From the NCBI GenBank assembly GCA_030268105.1, contig BSDZ01000003.1:248001-312000 (forward strand): a stretch of 64,000 bases of DNA, given 5' to 3'. A program made the position numbers and the translations under genes. Positions 61,601-64,000 of the stretch are shown here, one piece after another; the first letter of the stretch is position 1; each line of letters begins with the position of its first letter. The notes beneath the pieces are model-generated. The model saw only the letters and a program-made list of their open reading frames with translations. It was not told the DNA's origin and ran no database searches. Origin of the DNA: Volvox africanus. Its lineage: Eukaryota > Chlorophyta > Chlorophyceae > Chlamydomonadales > Volvocaceae.

Positions 61601-64000
61601 TATATGTGCATGGCTCACTCTCAACAACCTTCCCTGATCATCAGCCAGCGGGCATCTAACCAGCGACTCTCGGCCAGCCCAAACCTATTGAAAGTTGCAA
61701 TGCGCCCAGGCCTGCCTGGCCCTTATTGCATCATTCATTGGTATATGTGCATTGCGCACTCTCAACAACCTGCCAGCTGGAATCTAAACGGCGACCCTCG
61801 GCTAGCCCAAACCTGTTAAAATTTGCAATGCGCCCAGGCCTGCCTGGCCCTTATTGCATCATTCATTGGTATATGTGCATCGTGCACTCTCAACAACCTG
61901 CCAGCGGGAATCTAACCAGCGACTCTCGGCCAGCCCAAACCTATTGAAAATTGCAATGCGCCCAGGCCTGCCTGGCCCTTATTGCATCATTTATTCTTAT
62001 ATGTGCATGGCTCACTCTAAACAACCTGCCAGCGGAAATCTAACCAGTGACTCTCGGCCAGCCCAAACCTGTTTATATTTGCAATGCGCCCAGGCCTGCC
62101 TGGCCCTAATTGCATCATTTATTCTTATATGTGCATGGCTCACTCTCAACAACCTTCCCTGATCATCAGCCAGCGGGCATCTAACCAGCGACTCTCGGCC
62201 AGCACAAACCTATTGAAATTTGCAATGCGCCCAGGCCTGCCTGGCCCTTATTGCATCATTCATTGGTATATGTGCATCGCACACTCTCAACAACCTGCCA
62301 GCGGGCATCTAACCAGCGACTCTCGGCCAGCCCAAACCTATTGAAAGTTGCAATGCGCCCAGGCCTGCCTGGCCCTTTTGGCATCATTTATTGGTATATG
62401 TGCATCGCGCACTCTCAACAACCTGCCAGCGGGCATTTAACCAGCGACTCTCAGCCAGCCCAAACCTATTGAAATTTGCAATGCGCCCAGGCCTGCCTGG
62501 CCCTTATTGCATCATTCATTGGTATATGTCCATCGCGCACTCTCAACAAACTGCCAGCGGGCATCTAACCAGCGACTCTCGGCCAGCCCAAACCTATTGA
62601 AAGTTGCAATGCGCCCAGGCCTGCCTGGCCCTTTTGGCATCATTTATTGGTATATGTGCATCTCGCACTCTCAACAACCTGCCAGCGGGCATTTAACCAG
62701 CGACTCTCAGCCAGCCCAAACCTATTGAAAATTGCAATGTGCCCAGGCCTGCCTGGCCCTTATTGCATCATTCATTGGTATATGTCCATCGCGCACTCTC
62801 AATAACCTGCCAGCGGGCATCTAACCAGGGACTCTCGGCCAGCCCAAACCTATTGAAAATTGCAATGCGCCCAGGCCTGCCTGGCCCTTATTGCATCATT
62901 TATTCTTATATGTGCATGGCTCACTCTAAACAACCTGCCAGCGGAAACCTAACCGGTGACTCTCGGCCAGCCCAAACCTGTTATTATTTGCAATGCGCCC
63001 AGGCCTGCCTGGACCTAATTGCATCATTTATTCTTATATGTGCATGGCTCACTCTCAACAACCTTCCCTGATCATCAGCCAGCGGGCATCTAACCAGCGA
63101 CTCTCGGCCAGCCCAAACCTATTGAAAGTTGCAATGCGCCCAGGCCTGCCTGGCCCTTATTGCATCATTCATTGGTATATGTGCATTGCGCACTCTCAAC
63201 AACCTGCCAGCTGGAATCTAAACGGCGACCCTCGGCTAGCCCAAACCTGTTAAAATTTGCAATGCGCCCAGGCCTGCCTGGCCCTTATTGCATCATTCAT
63301 TGGTATATGTGCATCGTGCACTCTCAACAACCTGCCAGCGGGAATCTAACCAGCGACTCTCGGCCAGCCCAAACCTATTGAAAATTGCAATGCGCCCAGG
63401 CCTGCCTGGCCCTTATTGCATCATTTATTCTTATATGTGCATGGCTCACTCTAAACAACCTGCCAGCGGAAATCTAACCAGTGACTCTCGGCCAGCCCAA
63501 ACCTGTTTATATTTGCAATGCGCCCAGGCCTGCCTGGCCCTAATTGCATCATTTATTCTTATATGTGCATGGCTCACTCTCAACAACCTTCCCTGATCAT
63601 CAGCCAGCGGGCATCTAACCAGCGACTCTCGGCCAGCACAAACCTATTGAAATTTGCAATGCGCCCAGGCCTGCCTGGCCCTTATTGCATCATTCATTGG
63701 TATATGTGCATCGCACACTCTCAACAACCTGCCAGCGGGCATCTAACCAGCGACTCTCGGCCAGCCCAAACCTATTGAAAGTTGCAATGCGCCCAGGCCT
63801 GCCTGGCCCTTTTGGCATCATTTATTGGTATATGTGCATCGCGCACTCTCAACAACCTGCCAGCGGGCATTTAACCAGCGACTCTCAGCCAGCCCAAACC
63901 TATTGAAATTTGCAATGCGCCCAGGCCTGCCTGGCCCTTATTGCATCATTCATTGGTATATGTCCATCGCGCACTCTCAACAAACTGCCAGCGGGCATCT
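58542..64000 (+). repeat. 1434-bp higher-order repeat, continuing past the window
   Basis: 61305-62738 and 62739-64000 (cut by the window) are tandem copies: 61559/62993, 61726/63160, 61854/63288, 62084/63518 and 62251/63685. The unit is 11 monomers with two 13-bp boxes (11x128+2x13). A third related copy lies at 58542-59455, 3017 bp upstream (58542/61559). Confidence 0.8.

Larger units (their letters stand above)
51670..64000 (+). repeat. Satellite block C2
   Basis: 12.3 kb of the same satellite, same orientation, running off the window end. Monomers here look more uniform than in block A; CATCTCGCAC, TATATGTCCATCG and CCCTTTTGGCATC variants are frequent. A six-base deletion (ATTGCG) shortens one monomer at about 60703. 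No genes were seen. Confidence 0.96.

Noticed and set aside
1..64000. CRISPR array
   Set aside because: Repeats are head-to-tail with no unique spacers, and the window carries eukaryotic retrotransposons.
1..64000. CENP-B box or telomere repeat in the satellite
   Set aside because: No match to the CENP-B box consensus and no short telomeric repeats were seen, so centromere identity is left as a possibility only.

Overview
The window is eukaryotic repeat DNA. About 48.8 kb of the 64 kb is one tandem satellite with a 128-bp basic monomer, roughly 375 monomers all in the same orientation. Two near-identical Ty3/gypsy-type chromodomain retrotransposons (chromoviruses) of about 7.47 kb interrupt it, inserted in opposite orientations. 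I see no host protein gene, tRNA, rRNA or bacterial feature. Satellite plus chromovirus is what one expects of centromeric or other constitutive heterochromatin, but nothing here proves a centromere. The host cannot be named from this sequence. The Pol protein looks like chromoviruses of microbial eukaryotes (green alga, oomycete or fungus are all possible). Satellite and LTR variants fall largely at CpG sites, which suggests a host that methylates CpG.

Layout: satellite block A (1-19919); element 1 on the + strand (19920-27391, 5-bp target duplication CTTAC, two identical 824-bp LTRs, intact gag and pol); satellite block B (27392-41580); element 2 on the - strand (41581-49050, target duplication CCCAG, 824-bp LTRs differing at about 13 positions, pol frameshifted in the chromodomain); satellite block C1 (49051-51370); a 299-bp LTR fragment (51371-51669) that begins the second copy of a 2619-bp tandem duplication; and satellite block C2 (51670-64000).

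Satellite: two length classes dominate, 128 bp and 141 bp. The 141-bp class carries an extra 13-bp box, CTGATCATCAGCC. Higher-order repeat periods of 397, 666, 1319, 1333, 1434, 1588, 1961, 2088, 2228, 2241, 2619 and 3165 bp were found. Apart from the LTR-bearing 2619-bp unit they equal 128n + 13m, plus at most 1-2 bases. Because 128 is not a multiple of 3 while 141 is, the array yields many overlapping spurious ORFs on the + strand.

Elements: each has LTR, a tRNA primer-binding site, a leader, gag, pol (protease, reverse transcriptase, RNase H, integrase, GPY/F module, chromodomain), a perfect hairpin, a polypurine tract and LTR. In both copies gag and pol share one frame and are separated only by a single UAG, followed after 7 nt by a potential 7-bp GC-rich stem. 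This layout suggests stop-codon readthrough as in gammaretroviruses. Element 1 looks young and potentially autonomous. Element 2 is older and has lost the second half of its chromodomain.
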